DNA of 16,971 nucleotides. Origin: Deltaproteobacteria bacterium (GTDB lineage Bacteria; Desulfobacterota; Desulfobulbia; Desulfobulbales; SURF-16). The translations under genes were made by a program, and so were the position numbers. Shown piece by piece: positions 6,856 to 14,305 of the stretch. Each line of letters starts with the position of its first letter. Position 1 is the first letter of the stretch. The notes under the pieces were generated by a model. The model made no database searches. It had not been told where the DNA came from and was given only the letters and a program-made list of their open reading frames with translations. The stretch covers positions 1 to 16,971 of the forward strand of contig JAOZSN010000044.1 of the NCBI GenBank assembly GCA_029939635.1, in the 5' to 3' direction.

Positions 6856-7788
6856 TTACAACCCCTCTGTCTGCAACTTCTCGATCAGTTCCTGCTGGCT
6901 TTCTGTCAGTTCCTTGGGGATTGCCACCTGCATTTTGACATATAAATCACCGTTGGGGCCTTTGGGGCCGGAGGGTAGACCTTTGCCCTTGAGGCGCAGT
7001 TTGCCGCCGGACTGCATACCCGCCGGGGTCTTAACATTGAGTTCTTTGCCATCAATGGTAGGTACTGTCACCTTGCCCCCCATGGCAGCTTGAGAGAAGG
7101 GGATGTCAGCCTTGTAGGTTAGTTGGGCTCCATCGCGTTCAAAAAGGGCATGATCCTGAATGTTGATCTTCAATAACAGGTCTCCTGGTTGGCCACCCTG
7201 TTGAGATTGGGCACCCTTGCCAGAGACACGCAGTTTTTTGCCTGCCTCTATGCCAGCTGGTATTTTGACTGACACTTTGTCCTGCATGTGGGCCAGGGAA
7301 ATGGTACGTTCGGTGCCACTTGCTACCTCTTCAAGGGTGAGCCATAATTCCAGGCTCATGTCCTGCCCCTTGGCTGGTTGCTGTTGGAAACCACCACCTC
7401 CGCAACTTCCACCACAGTCGCCCCCACCACCGCCTTGGGAAAAGAAGGAGTCAAAGGGGCTCCCCCCTCCGGCCTGACGAAAGCCGCCACCACCTCCCAT
7501 ATTAATACCAAACTCACGGAGGATGGAGCCGATGTCAGAGCCTTTGAAAATATCCTCCTGGGAAAAGCGTTGGGAAAAGTCTGCCGAACCATAGGTATCA
7601 TACTGCTGTTTTTTCTCAGCATCAGAGAGAACGGCGTAGGCTTCATTGGCCTCTTTGAATTTCTCCTCAGCTGCCTTGTCATCCTTGTTACGATCCGGAT
7701 GATACTTCATGGCAACCTTACGATACGCCTTTTTTATTTCTTGGGACGACGCTGATTTGTCAACGCCGAGTATTTTATAATAGTCCAT
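6856..7788 (-). CDS. DnaJ-class co-chaperone without zinc finger (CbpA-like)
   Basis: A J-domain protein that would stimulate a DnaK ATPase and deliver clients to it. The 310 residues comprise the J domain (1-68, HPD at 30-32), a very glycine-rich linker (about 95-140), and two C-terminal beta domains with the KIPAGIEAGKKLRVSGKG and VKTPAGMQSGGKLRLKGKG blocks. The four CxxCxGxG zinc-finger repeats of classical DnaJ are absent, which makes it type II. The linker has two cysteines in DCGGSCGG, which are not a zinc-finger arrangement. A good sigma-70 promoter lies 94-122 bases upstream, and the ssb terminator lies beyond it, so transcription is probably independent of ssb. I see no CIRCE element. 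It could be called cbpA or dnaJ2; I leave the symbol blank. Confidence 0.9.
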   Translation of the reverse strand: MDYYKILGVDKSASSQEIKKAYRKVAMKYHPDRNKDDKAAEEKFKEANEAYAVLSDAEKKQQYDTYGSADFSQRFSQEDIFKGSDIGSILREFGINMGGGGGFRQAGGGSPFDSFFSQGGGGGDCGGSCGGGGFQQQPAKGQDMSLELWLTLEEVASGTERTISLAHMQDKVSVKIPAGIEAGKKLRVSGKGAQSQQGGQPGDLLLKINIQDHALFERDGAQLTYKADIPFSQAAMGGKVTVPTIDGKELNVKTPAGMQSGGKLRLKGKGLPSGPKGPNGDLYVKMQVAIPKELTESQQELIEKLQTEGL

Positions 7789-7820
7789 GCTCTAACTCTG
7801 TATAGTTCATCAGGGGGAGA

Positions 7821-7845
7821 CTTGAACAAAATGTACTTATTCAAG
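7821..7845 (-). other. Hairpin in the dnaJ-like leader
   Basis: CTTGAA (7821-7826) and TTCAAG (7840-7845) are perfect 6-bp arms with partial inner pairing. They lie inside the predicted 5' leader, 33-57 bases before the start codon. It does not pair with the ribosome-binding region, so an RNA-thermometer role is not supported. Confidence 0.35.
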
Positions 7846-7881
7846 CGCCATGTAATTGGGTGATATGTTTACGATTAGAGG

Positions 7882-7910
7882 ACTATAAGGCCACTTGTCC
7901 GGTTTGACAA
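7882..7910 (-). promoter_or_regulatory. Sigma-70 promoter of the dnaJ-like gene with possible operator
   Basis: On the minus strand, TTGTCA (-35, 7905-7910) and TATAGT (-10, 7882-7887) each match consensus at five of six positions, with the ideal 17-base spacer. The predicted leader is about 85-90 bases. A perfect inverted repeat, CTTGTC-N6-GACAAG (7894-7911), covers the -35 box and could be a repressor site. Confidence 0.65.
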
Positions 7911-7945
7911 GGGTGGGGGAGGTGGAGCAGGTAAAAAATGAAAAT

Positions 7946-8002
7946 GCTGCGGTTACACGAATGACAGCAGAGGCATGGCTGATGATTCGTGTAATTCGCA
8001 GC
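7946..8002 (-). terminator. Rho-independent terminator of ssb
   Basis: On the minus strand the arms are GCTGCG-AA-TTACACGAAT and its partner (7985-8002 against 7946-7962): 16 pairs with one small internal loop. An inner CAGC/GCTG stem lies in the loop. The stem is followed by ATTTTCATTTTTT. It starts 15 bases after the ssb stop. A-runs on the other side could let it work in both directions. Confidence 0.8.
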
Positions 8003-8016
8003 AAAAAAAGAAGGGG

Positions 8017-8433
8017 CTAGAAAGGTACCTCGTCGCCGGGCCGTGGTTCTGGTGTAGGGGGCTCTTGGTAACCACCGCCTCCGCCACCACCGCCACCACC
8101 ACTGCTTCCTTTGGAGTCGAGCATCTTCATCTCACGGGCGACGATTTCAGTGGTGTAGCGCTTGTTGCCGTCCTTATCTTCCCATTGCCTGGTTTGGATG
8201 CGGCCTTCAATGTAGATTTTAGAGCCTTTGGATAGGTACTCGCCGCAGATTTCTCCTAAGCGGGCAAATGCCACAATTTTATGCCATTCTGTCTGTTCCT
8301 GCTGTTGGCCTTGCTGGTCTTTCCACTTTTCAGTGGTAGCGATGCTGAAATTTGCCACAGCGGTGCCGTTTTGGGTGTAACGGATTTCTGGGTCACTGCC
8401 GAGATTACCGATGAGGATTGCCTTGTTGATCAT
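8017..8433 (-). CDS. ssb: Single-stranded DNA-binding protein
   Basis: SSB coats single-stranded DNA in replication and repair and recruits partners through its C-terminal tip. The 138-residue protein has the OB fold (about 1-105) with the usual MINKAILIGNLGSDPEIRYT start, EWHKIVAF and GSKIYIEGRIQTRQWEDKDG blocks. The linker is very short: a run of ten glycines plus a Pro/Glu-rich stretch. The tip DEVPF is a weaker acidic version of the usual DDDIPF. ATG 8433 has AGGAG (8442-8446) 8 bases upstream. A clear terminator follows. The SPL-like gene ends 111 bases upstream, so ssb either shares its transcript or uses its own weak promoter in the A/T-rich gap. Confidence 0.96.
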   Translation of the reverse strand: MINKAILIGNLGSDPEIRYTQNGTAVANFSIATTEKWKDQQGQQQEQTEWHKIVAFARLGEICGEYLSKGSKIYIEGRIQTRQWEDKDGNKRYTTEIVAREMKMLDSKGSSGGGGGGGGGGYQEPPTPEPRPGDEVPF

Positions 8434-8544
8434 TATCTATTCTCCTACTTTTTGGTTTTAAACATTTTGTATAATTCGTCATATTCATCAAAAAAAGAAA
8501 AAGACGCAAGGGAAAAAATAAAGGGATAGGACGTTCTTGGGGTG

Positions 8545-9684
8545 TTAGGTGCAGTGCTGGAAAGCTTGATCCAAATCATCTGGTAAGCTGCGTGATTGGC
8601 CGGGCTGGAATCCACATTGTTGCCATATCTCGTCGCTTTCCATACAGAAATAGAGGCAGGTATGCTCTGCTGCATGGCGACGCAGTAAGGTAAGTATGTG
8701 ATTGTACATCTCTACCCGCAGGGAACGAAAATATCGATATTTATTATCCAGGCCTATAATAAATTCTTCATGGAAGAATGTGGATCCTGGAAAGCGGGTA
8801 AGGGCAATGGGTTTGAGTTGGGGGAGAAAGCGTAAGCCTCCCAGGCTGATCCAGGCTATTTTTTCAGCAGGGACGGTAGTAAAGAGGGTATTGATTGTCT
8901 CTGCATAGCCATCCTGCCAGCCCTCATGGTAGATGATTGGATCGAAATGGAAGGCCAATTTATAGCCCCACTCAGCGCATTGTACAGCGGCCTGCAGGCG
9001 GGCTGCCAGGGGTGCGGTGTAAATTTCTTCTTTGGCCATGATGGCCGGGGCATTGAGGGACCAGGCCACGATGGTGCGTCCATTATGGTCAAGATCTTTC
9101 AGATTATCAATGACCACGCTCTTGGTTTTGAGTTCCAGCACACCTTGTTTTTTGTCACGCATATAATTGATCAGCAGGCGGCTGAGACCGGTGAGACTGT
9201 CCAGGGCCAGTGAATCGGTGAATTCGCCGGTGCCAATACGCCAGAACTGGGCGGTGCGTTTAAAGGCCAGATCAAGTTCGGCCAGCAGATCAGTAGTATT
9301 CATAAAAAAGCTGAGCCATGGCGTGTTGAGATAGGCCTGCAGGATGCAGTACACACATTCCATGGGACAGCCCATGCCGATATTCAGAACTTGATAATCG
9401 CAGCAGCAATATTCCCGCGTGCCAGGGCATGGTTTGAAAAAACTACCCCGGTTGCGGCAGAGGAGCAGGTGTCTTTTGCCCTGGCGTAGACTGTGGGGGT
9501 AGGGGCCAAGATCAATTGGTAGCTCAGAGCGGCCAGAAATAATGGTTGGTGTCAGCGTGGTGCGACTGAGGATTTCTTGGGTTAAGGGCAGCTCCTGGCA
9601 ATCATCTTCAATATACAGAGCGCTGATGAGCTGAGCGGGGTCGCGATACGACTGGCTGGTGGTTTGTTTTGTGGGGATAGTCAT
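8545..9684 (-). CDS. Spore-photoproduct-lyase-like radical SAM protein
   Basis: A 379-residue radical SAM enzyme. The 4Fe-4S motif is CX3CX2C (C106, C110, C113) in GCPMECVYC. The SPL-like segments LQAYLNTPW, TDSLALDSLT, WSLNAPAI, GYKLAFHFDPI and HEGWQDGY align in order with Bacillus spore photoproduct lyase as I remember it. Two functional residues of true SPL appear absent: the hydrogen-donor cysteine aligns with E154, and the tyrosine after the third cluster cysteine is I114. A Cys-rich insertion (C86, C93-C95) precedes the cluster. Its ATG overlaps the thioesterase stop as ATGA (9681-9684), implying translational coupling. Direct repair of thymine lesions is possible but unproven, and it may act on another substrate. 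It lies 111 bases upstream of ssb. Confidence 0.82.
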   Translation of the reverse strand: MTIPTKQTTSQSYRDPAQLISALYIEDDCQELPLTQEILSRTTLTPTIISGRSELPIDLGPYPHSLRQGKRHLLLCRNRGSFFKPCPGTREYCCCDYQVLNIGMGCPMECVYCILQAYLNTPWLSFFMNTTDLLAELDLAFKRTAQFWRIGTGEFTDSLALDSLTGLSRLLINYMRDKKQGVLELKTKSVVIDNLKDLDHNGRTIVAWSLNAPAIMAKEEIYTAPLAARLQAAVQCAEWGYKLAFHFDPIIYHEGWQDGYAETINTLFTTVPAEKIAWISLGGLRFLPQLKPIALTRFPGSTFFHEEFIIGLDNKYRYFRSLRVEMYNHILTLLRRHAAEHTCLYFCMESDEIWQQCGFQPGQSRSLPDDLDQAFQHCT

Positions 9685-10151
9685 AATGGCTGGTGGTGGC
9701 GTAAGCGATGCTCTCTACGTACTTGGGCTGCTGCCAGGCGGCGTTGTTCTTCAGCGCTTTCACTGTGTAGACCTGGTACTGCTTGCGGTTTGCCCTCTGC
9801 GTCAAGGGAGACAAAGGTGAGATAGGCTGAGGCAACATGGTGGATTGTTCCGCTGAGCATATCCTCTGTTTCCATGCGTACGCCAATTTCCATGGAGGTG
9901 GTTCCCGCCATATTAAGGCTGGCCTTAAGGTGGAGAAGATTGCCGATGAACACTGGCTTATGAAATTCTAGCTGATCAAAACTCTTGGTTACTACCATGG
10001 TTCGGGTATGCCGGGTGGCCACCACTGCCGCTGCCTCATCGATAAATTTGGCAATGACACCTCCATGGATAAACCCCATGGGGTTTGCATCCTTGGGTAG
10101 CATGACTCTGGAGAGTATCTCGCTACTCTCTGAAACGGATTTTGTGTTCAT
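9681..10151 (-). CDS. Hotdog-fold acyl-CoA thioesterase (YciA/BACH type)
   Basis: A 156-residue cytosolic thioesterase hydrolysing acyl-CoA to free acid and CoA. The catalytic loop and helix N23-P-M-G then HGGVIAKFIDEAA (29-41, acidic D38/E39) fits the YciA/acyl-CoA hydrolase group. It is followed by the FHKPVFIGNLLHLKASLNMAGTTSMEIGV strands, summarised here by FHKPVFIGN and SMEIGV, and by the late strand ASAYLTFVSLD. The C-terminal 25 residues are unusually rich in Arg, Gln and His. Substrate chain length cannot be read. No good Shine-Dalgarno is seen before ATG 10151. It heads the operon with the SPL-like gene through a 4-base overlap. Confidence 0.85.
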   Translation of the reverse strand: MNTKSVSESSEILSRVMLPKDANPMGFIHGGVIAKFIDEAAAVVATRHTRTMVVTKSFDQLEFHKPVFIGNLLHLKASLNMAGTTSMEIGVRMETEDMLSGTIHHVASAYLTFVSLDAEGKPQAVPGLHSESAEEQRRLAAAQVRREHRLRHHQPL

Positions 10152-10419
10152 GGTGAGTAAAATAGCCTAGGGGCAGCTGCACCGCACGGTTTTTTTAGGA
10201 AATGCAGATTTTTTAACCCTGGCAGTGGGGTGAGGTATGAAAAATTGTATTTTTGTCTAACTGCTGGAGTTTACGCAATTTGTTGTATATTTTTGAGGTG
10301 TTATCTGTGGAATTGGTGAAAAAAATTACATTATGGATGGAAAATTGTAAAAAGTTTCCTTGTTGTTAAACCGTTGGTTTTCCGAAACAGTTTGACTGAT
10401 ATGCTCTTTGCGTGAGATG

Positions 10420-10435
10420 TGGCATACCTTATGCA
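10420..10435 (+). promoter_or_regulatory. Sigma-54-like -24/-12 element
   Basis: TGGCATACCTTATGCA has the diagnostic GG-N10-GC spacing (GG 10421-10422, GC 10433-10434) and fits TGGCAC-N5-TTGCA at most conserved positions. Transcription would start near 10446, only about 26 bases before the perfect hairpin. No enhancer-binding site was identified. A chance match in an A/T-rich region is possible. Confidence 0.35.
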
Positions 10436-10471
10436 TTTATCATTTGTAAATCTCCTATCTCTTTCTCCTTA

Positions 10472-10507
10472 AAGAAACCCGCTTTGTCCCCGCAAAGCGG
10501 GTTTCTT
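10472..10507. terminator. Perfect 15-bp hairpin, terminator-like
   Basis: AAGAAACCCGCTTTG (10472-10486) and its exact complement (10493-10507) enclose a 6-base loop. The stem base is A/T-rich, so it ends in TTTCTT on the plus strand and in TTTCTTTAAGG on the minus strand, the usual look of a bidirectional intrinsic terminator. No coding gene ends at it: both flanking genes start away from it. It may therefore end a non-coding transcript. Confidence 0.65.
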
Positions 10508-10564
10508 GTGTTTAAGCCATGGACAGATTTCTATCATTACTGTACTATCCCCGCCATATTTTCA

Positions 10565-10690
10565 TGTAAAGGTTCGCCCGCACCTCATCTTCGCCCCATT
10601 TAGGCCTGCTTAAGTAGCAAAAGTACGATTCGCTGTCCTAGAAGCGCAGACTTCGAATGAACGAATCTAAGGCACGGGCGAACCTTTACA
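10565..10690. repeat. 126-bp element with 16-bp perfect terminal inverted repeats
   Basis: TGTAAAGGTTCGCCCG (10565-10580) is repeated exactly inverted at 10675-10690, giving TG...CA ends and a 94-base interior. The interior has smaller pairings, such as GATTCG (10627-10632) with CGAATC (10662-10667). No coding frame or target-site duplication is evident. It could be a miniature inverted-repeat transposable element or a structured RNA. It sits 100 bases before the prfC start, with a T9 run just after it. Confidence 0.65.
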
Positions 10691-10789
10691 CTCTGAATTT
10701 TTTTTTGAATTTAGTTGCGCTTGGCGACTATTGCATATTTCCCTCCTGATTCCCTCTTTACCTTACACCTAAAACCTGGCCCTTGTCCC

Positions 10790-12373
10790 ATGAGCAGTTA
10801 TAAAAAAGAAGTAGAGAAACGCCGTACCTTTGGCATCATCAGTCATCCTGATGCTGGAAAGACCACCCTCACCGAAAAGTTGCTTTTGTTCGGTGGTGCT
10901 ATCCAGATGGCTGGTGCTGTGAAATCACGGAAGACCGCACGTCATGCCACCAGTGACTGGATGGCCATAGAGCAGGAGCGTGGCATCTCGGTGACCAGTT
11001 CGGTGATGAAGTTTAATTATCGAGATTATGAAATAAATCTCCTTGATACCCCAGGCCATCAAGATTTCTCTGAGGATACCTACCGGGTTTTAACGGCAGT
11101 GGATTCTGCCCTGATGGTTATTGATTCTGCCAAGGGTGTGGAGCCGCAGACTGAGAAGTTGATGGAGGTGTGTCGGATGCGCAATACACCAATCATTACC
11201 TTCATTAATAAGCTTGATCGTGATGGTCTTGACCCCCTCACCATTATGGCTGAGATTGAAGAAAAATTACAGGTGGAGTGCACGCCGCTATCCTGGCCTA
11301 TTGGCATGGGTAAGAGATTTAAGGGCGTCTATAATCTCTATCGTAAAGAGCTCCATATTTTCACCCCGGGACAGACCATCAGGATGGGTGAGGGTATTGT
11401 TATTGATGATTTGGCCGATAGTCGCCTTGATGAATTATTGGGGGACGATGCTGATCCCTTGCGTGAAGATATTGAATTACTAGAGGGCGCAGCCAACCCC
11501 TTGGAGCTGCATCATTTTTTAAATGGCAGCCAGACACCGGTTTTTTTTGGCAGTGCCATTAATAATTTTGGTGTCCAGGAGATGTTGGATGCCTTTGTGG
11601 AGCTGGCTCCGCCCCCTGGCGTCCGGCAGGCGGAAAGTCGTGAGGTTTCCTCCATGGAGGAGGCCTTTTCTGGTTTTGTTTTTAAGGTTCAGGCCAATAT
11701 GGATCCGGCCCATCGAGACCGTATTGCTTTTTTTCGTATCTGTTCAGGAAAATATAGTCGCGGCATGAAGGTGATGCATCACCGGTTGGGCAAGGCTGTA
11801 ACCCTGGCTAATGCCACCATTTTTATGGCCCAGGATCGTACCAATGTCGAAGAGGCGTATGCCGGTGATATTATTGGTCTCCATAACCACGGAACCATCA
11901 AGATTGGTGATACCTTTACCGATAAAGAAGAACTCAAATATACTGGTATCCCAAATTTTGCCCCTGAACATTTTCGCAGGGTGGTGTTGAAAAACCCTTT
12001 GAAAACTAAACAGTTGCAGAAAGGGTTGATTCAGCTGGCTGAAGAGGGGGCGGTGCAGGTTTTTCGTCCCCTCATGGGTAGCGATTATATTCTTGGTGCT
12101 GTTGGCGTCTTGCAGTTTGAGGTGACCATGGCCCGCCTCAAGGATGAATATTGGGTGGATGCGGTTTATGAGCCGGTGGAATATGCCGCTGCCCGCTGGG
12201 TGGTGTGCGAGGATAAGAAACGTCTTAAAGAATTTGAGGCACGTAACCAGTCCAGCCTGGCCCTTGATTCTGAGGGGTTTCTTACCTATCTCTCGCCTGG
12301 GCAATGGCATATTAACTTTGTTGAGGAGCAGTGGCCTGATATCTCCTTTGTCACCACCCGCGAACATACCTGA
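10790..12373 (+). CDS. prfC: Peptide chain release factor 3 (RF3 GTPase)
   Basis: RF3 is a translational GTPase that removes RF1 or RF2 from the ribosome after peptide release. The 527-residue protein has SHPDAGKTT (G1, about 18-26), DTPGH (G3, 86-90) and NKLD (G4, 140-143), followed by RF3-specific domains with FKVQANMDPAHRDRIAF and the QFEVTMARLKDEY segment. I place the start at ATG 10790, giving MSSYKKEVEKRRTFG; the open frame extends to a TTG at 10715, but those 25 codons have no family character and lie against the inverted-repeat element. The Shine-Dalgarno is weak. The histidine kinase gene begins 19 bases after the stop, suggesting a shared transcript. Confidence 0.96.
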   Translation: MSSYKKEVEKRRTFGIISHPDAGKTTLTEKLLLFGGAIQMAGAVKSRKTARHATSDWMAIEQERGISVTSSVMKFNYRDYEINLLDTPGHQDFSEDTYRVLTAVDSALMVIDSAKGVEPQTEKLMEVCRMRNTPIITFINKLDRDGLDPLTIMAEIEEKLQVECTPLSWPIGMGKRFKGVYNLYRKELHIFTPGQTIRMGEGIVIDDLADSRLDELLGDDADPLREDIELLEGAANPLELHHFLNGSQTPVFFGSAINNFGVQEMLDAFVELAPPPGVRQAESREVSSMEEAFSGFVFKVQANMDPAHRDRIAFFRICSGKYSRGMKVMHHRLGKAVTLANATIFMAQDRTNVEEAYAGDIIGLHNHGTIKIGDTFTDKEELKYTGIPNFAPEHFRRVVLKNPLKTKQLQKGLIQLAEEGAVQVFRPLMGSDYILGAVGVLQFEVTMARLKDEYWVDAVYEPVEYAAARWVVCEDKKRLKEFEARNQSSLALDSEGFLTYLSPGQWHINFVEEQWPDISFVTTREHT

Positions 12374-12392
12374 TAAAGCTTCATTTCTGGCC

Positions 12393-14297
12393 ATGAAATA
12401 CTTTCTCAGTCTCCTTCTCTGTCTTTATGCTGCAGGCATCTCTCCTGCCTTTGCCTCCCAAGCCAAACACCATATTTTTGTCCTGCACTCTTACCACAAC
12501 GGCATCAAGTGGGTTGAGGATGTTAATCAGGGGATTTTCAAGGTGTTGTTGGCTAAGGATCGTAATGATCTGGAGTTGCATATTGAATACCTCGATGCCA
12601 TGCGTCAGGATGGCGCTAAAAGCCTTGCCACCCTGCGGCATCTTATATCCTCTAGGTATAAAGATATTGTCTTTGATGCTGTGATTGGTGTTGATGATAT
12701 TGCTATTGATTTATTGGTGCAGTACCATGTTGACCTTTTTGCTGATGCTCAGTTTTTTTACTGCGGTAAGGTCGGTGCTGAGCCCCTGGAGGACTATCAT
12801 GAGCCAGGCTTTTCAGGAGTGGTGGAGAATGTGAATATTCCCGCCACCATTGCCTCTGGTCTTGATTTGTACCCTGAGACCGTGAAGGTGGTTGTGGTCA
12901 ATGATCACACTGTTGATGGCCGCCGTCTCCAACCCTTGTTGGATGCTGCTCGGCATGATTTTCCTGGTATAATTTTTGAGTATGTCGATGGCTTAAGCAT
13001 GGCAAAGGTGGTGGAGCGTCTGGGGCGTTTAACTGGTAATGAACTTGTCCTGCTAGTTAATTTTACCACGGATGGGCTTGGCGAAACCTACAGTTATGAT
13101 CGTTCGGCATGGCTCATTGCCAGCCGTTGTAAGGTCCCTATTCTCACCATGTGGGATTTTTACCTGGGGAGTGGGGTGTTGGGTGGTTTGATGATCAGTG
13201 GTGAGGCCCAGGGTGAGCGGGTGGCACGATTGGTTATTGATCAGATTTGGGGACAAAGCCATGATTTCAGCGGTCAGGTGCTGACCACAGCCAATACGTT
13301 CTCCTTTGATTATAATAAGATGAAGTGGTTTGATGTCTCTTATTCAGATTTGCCCAAGGGTAGTATTGTTACCGAGGAGCCTCAGTCTGTTTTATGGAAG
13401 TATAAGAAATTTGGCTGGTCCATTCTTGGCATTGCCTTGGCCCTGGAGACCACGGTTATCATCCTGTCAGTGCTCATGTACCGCAGTAAGAAGGCTGAGG
13501 CTGAGTTGGAGAAACATCGTAATCATCTGGAAGAGTTAGTGGAGCAGCGGACTTTTGAGTTGTCTAATGCCAACGATCAGCTCATTGGCGAGATTAATGA
13601 GCGTAAAAAGGTGGAGGCTGCCTTGCTTGAATCAGAGGAGGTGCTTCATCAGCTCTCCAATAATTTGCTCACCGTTCAGGAGAATGAACGGCAACGTATC
13701 TCGGCAGAGTTACATGATGAATTAGGGCAATCCCTCGCCGCTCTAAAGTTGCAACTCCGTGGTGTTGCCGGTGGACTGGGAGATGAGCCGGTTGATGTGC
13801 TCCTACAGGAGTGTGAGGATTTACGGAGCTCTATTAATGATATCATTGAAAATGTTCGGCGTTTGTCGCGTGACTTGTCACCAGTGCTCCTTGACGATTT
13901 AGGCATTGATGCAGCCTTAGAGTATCTGGTCAATAATTTTTGTCGCCTTTCTGGTATTGAAGCTGAGGTTAATTTGATTGAAATCAACCACCTCTTTGCT
14001 CAGAATTACCAGCGTATGCTCTATCGTATTGTTCAGGAGTCGTTGAATAATATGGGCAAGTATGCTCAGGCCAGCCATTTTGAGCTTACCATTGAAAAAC
14101 GGTCAAGCCGGATTTTTCTCGTTGTTAAAGATAATGGAAAAGGGTTTAATGTCGACAATGTTTTAGCCCAGGTGAGCGCTGAAAGGGGCATGGGCCTGAC
14201 CGCCATGGCTGAGAGGGTACGTATTCTGCGCGGCACTCTGGATGTGGAAAGTGCCACTGGTAAAGGAACCACCATTATGGTTACGGTGCCGGTGTGA
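12393..14297 (+). CDS. Sensor histidine kinase with ABC substrate-binding-protein sensor domain
   Basis: A 634-residue inner-membrane sensor of the NarX/DegS (HisKA_3) class. Order: signal peptide (1-21, ending SPAFA); a periplasmic domain (about 24-320) like ABC-type substrate-binding proteins, opening HHIFVLHSYHNG; one transmembrane helix (about 341-362); a coiled coil (365-415); the H-box ERQRISAELHDELGQ with phospho-acceptor H441; and a GHKL ATPase (N-box N552/N553, DNGKGF from D580, GMGL near 599). The N-box reads NNMGKYAQAS, still with the key Asn. The start at ATG 12393 is chosen because it opens a classic signal peptide; the frame is open 83 codons further into prfC, which is not coding. 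The ligand is unknown. The adjacent response regulator is the probable partner. Confidence 0.92.
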   Translation: MKYFLSLLLCLYAAGISPAFASQAKHHIFVLHSYHNGIKWVEDVNQGIFKVLLAKDRNDLELHIEYLDAMRQDGAKSLATLRHLISSRYKDIVFDAVIGVDDIAIDLLVQYHVDLFADAQFFYCGKVGAEPLEDYHEPGFSGVVENVNIPATIASGLDLYPETVKVVVVNDHTVDGRRLQPLLDAARHDFPGIIFEYVDGLSMAKVVERLGRLTGNELVLLVNFTTDGLGETYSYDRSAWLIASRCKVPILTMWDFYLGSGVLGGLMISGEAQGERVARLVIDQIWGQSHDFSGQVLTTANTFSFDYNKMKWFDVSYSDLPKGSIVTEEPQSVLWKYKKFGWSILGIALALETTVIILSVLMYRSKKAEAELEKHRNHLEELVEQRTFELSNANDQLIGEINERKKVEAALLESEEVLHQLSNNLLTVQENERQRISAELHDELGQSLAALKLQLRGVAGGLGDEPVDVLLQECEDLRSSINDIIENVRRLSRDLSPVLLDDLGIDAALEYLVNNFCRLSGIEAEVNLIEINHLFAQNYQRMLYRIVQESLNNMGKYAQASHFELTIEKRSSRIFLVVKDNGKGFNVDNVLAQVSAERGMGLTAMAERVRILRGTLDVESATGKGTTIMVTVPV

Positions 14298-14305
14298 AAA
14301 AAAAC

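Larger units (their letters stand above)
10152..10789. other. 638-base gene-free region between thioesterase and prfC
   Basis: Both flanking genes point away from this region, so it must hold promoters for the two directions. I find no strong sigma-70 pair for either. It is A/T-rich to about 10400, then carries the sigma-54-like site, the 15-bp hairpin and the 126-bp inverted-repeat element listed separately. A 63-codon plus-strand frame (10412-10603) reads through the hairpin and has no coding character. Confidence 0.6.

Noticed and set aside
7378..7755. Large overlapping plus-strand ORFs opposite the dnaJ-like gene
   Set aside because: They are antisense shadows of the glycine-rich coding sequence, with repetitive Pro/Thr composition and no family match.
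10412..10603. 63-codon plus-strand ORF in the gene-free region
   Set aside because: It reads straight through the perfect hairpin and into the inverted-repeat element, with biased, non-protein-like composition and no ribosome-binding site.
10565..10690. tRNA, because GGTTCGC resembles a T-loop, or an integron attC site
   Set aside because: No cloverleaf arms or anticodon stem fit, and the terminal repeats lack the attC core sequences GTTRRRY and RYYYAAC.
10715..10789. N-terminal 25-codon extension of the RF3 frame from TTG 10715
   Set aside because: It has no RF3 character and no Shine-Dalgarno, and ATG 10790 gives the usual family length and N-terminus.
12144..12392. N-terminal 83-codon extension of the kinase frame inside prfC
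   Set aside because: It lies in a shadow frame of prfC, and the frame from ATG 12393 opens with a textbook signal peptide.
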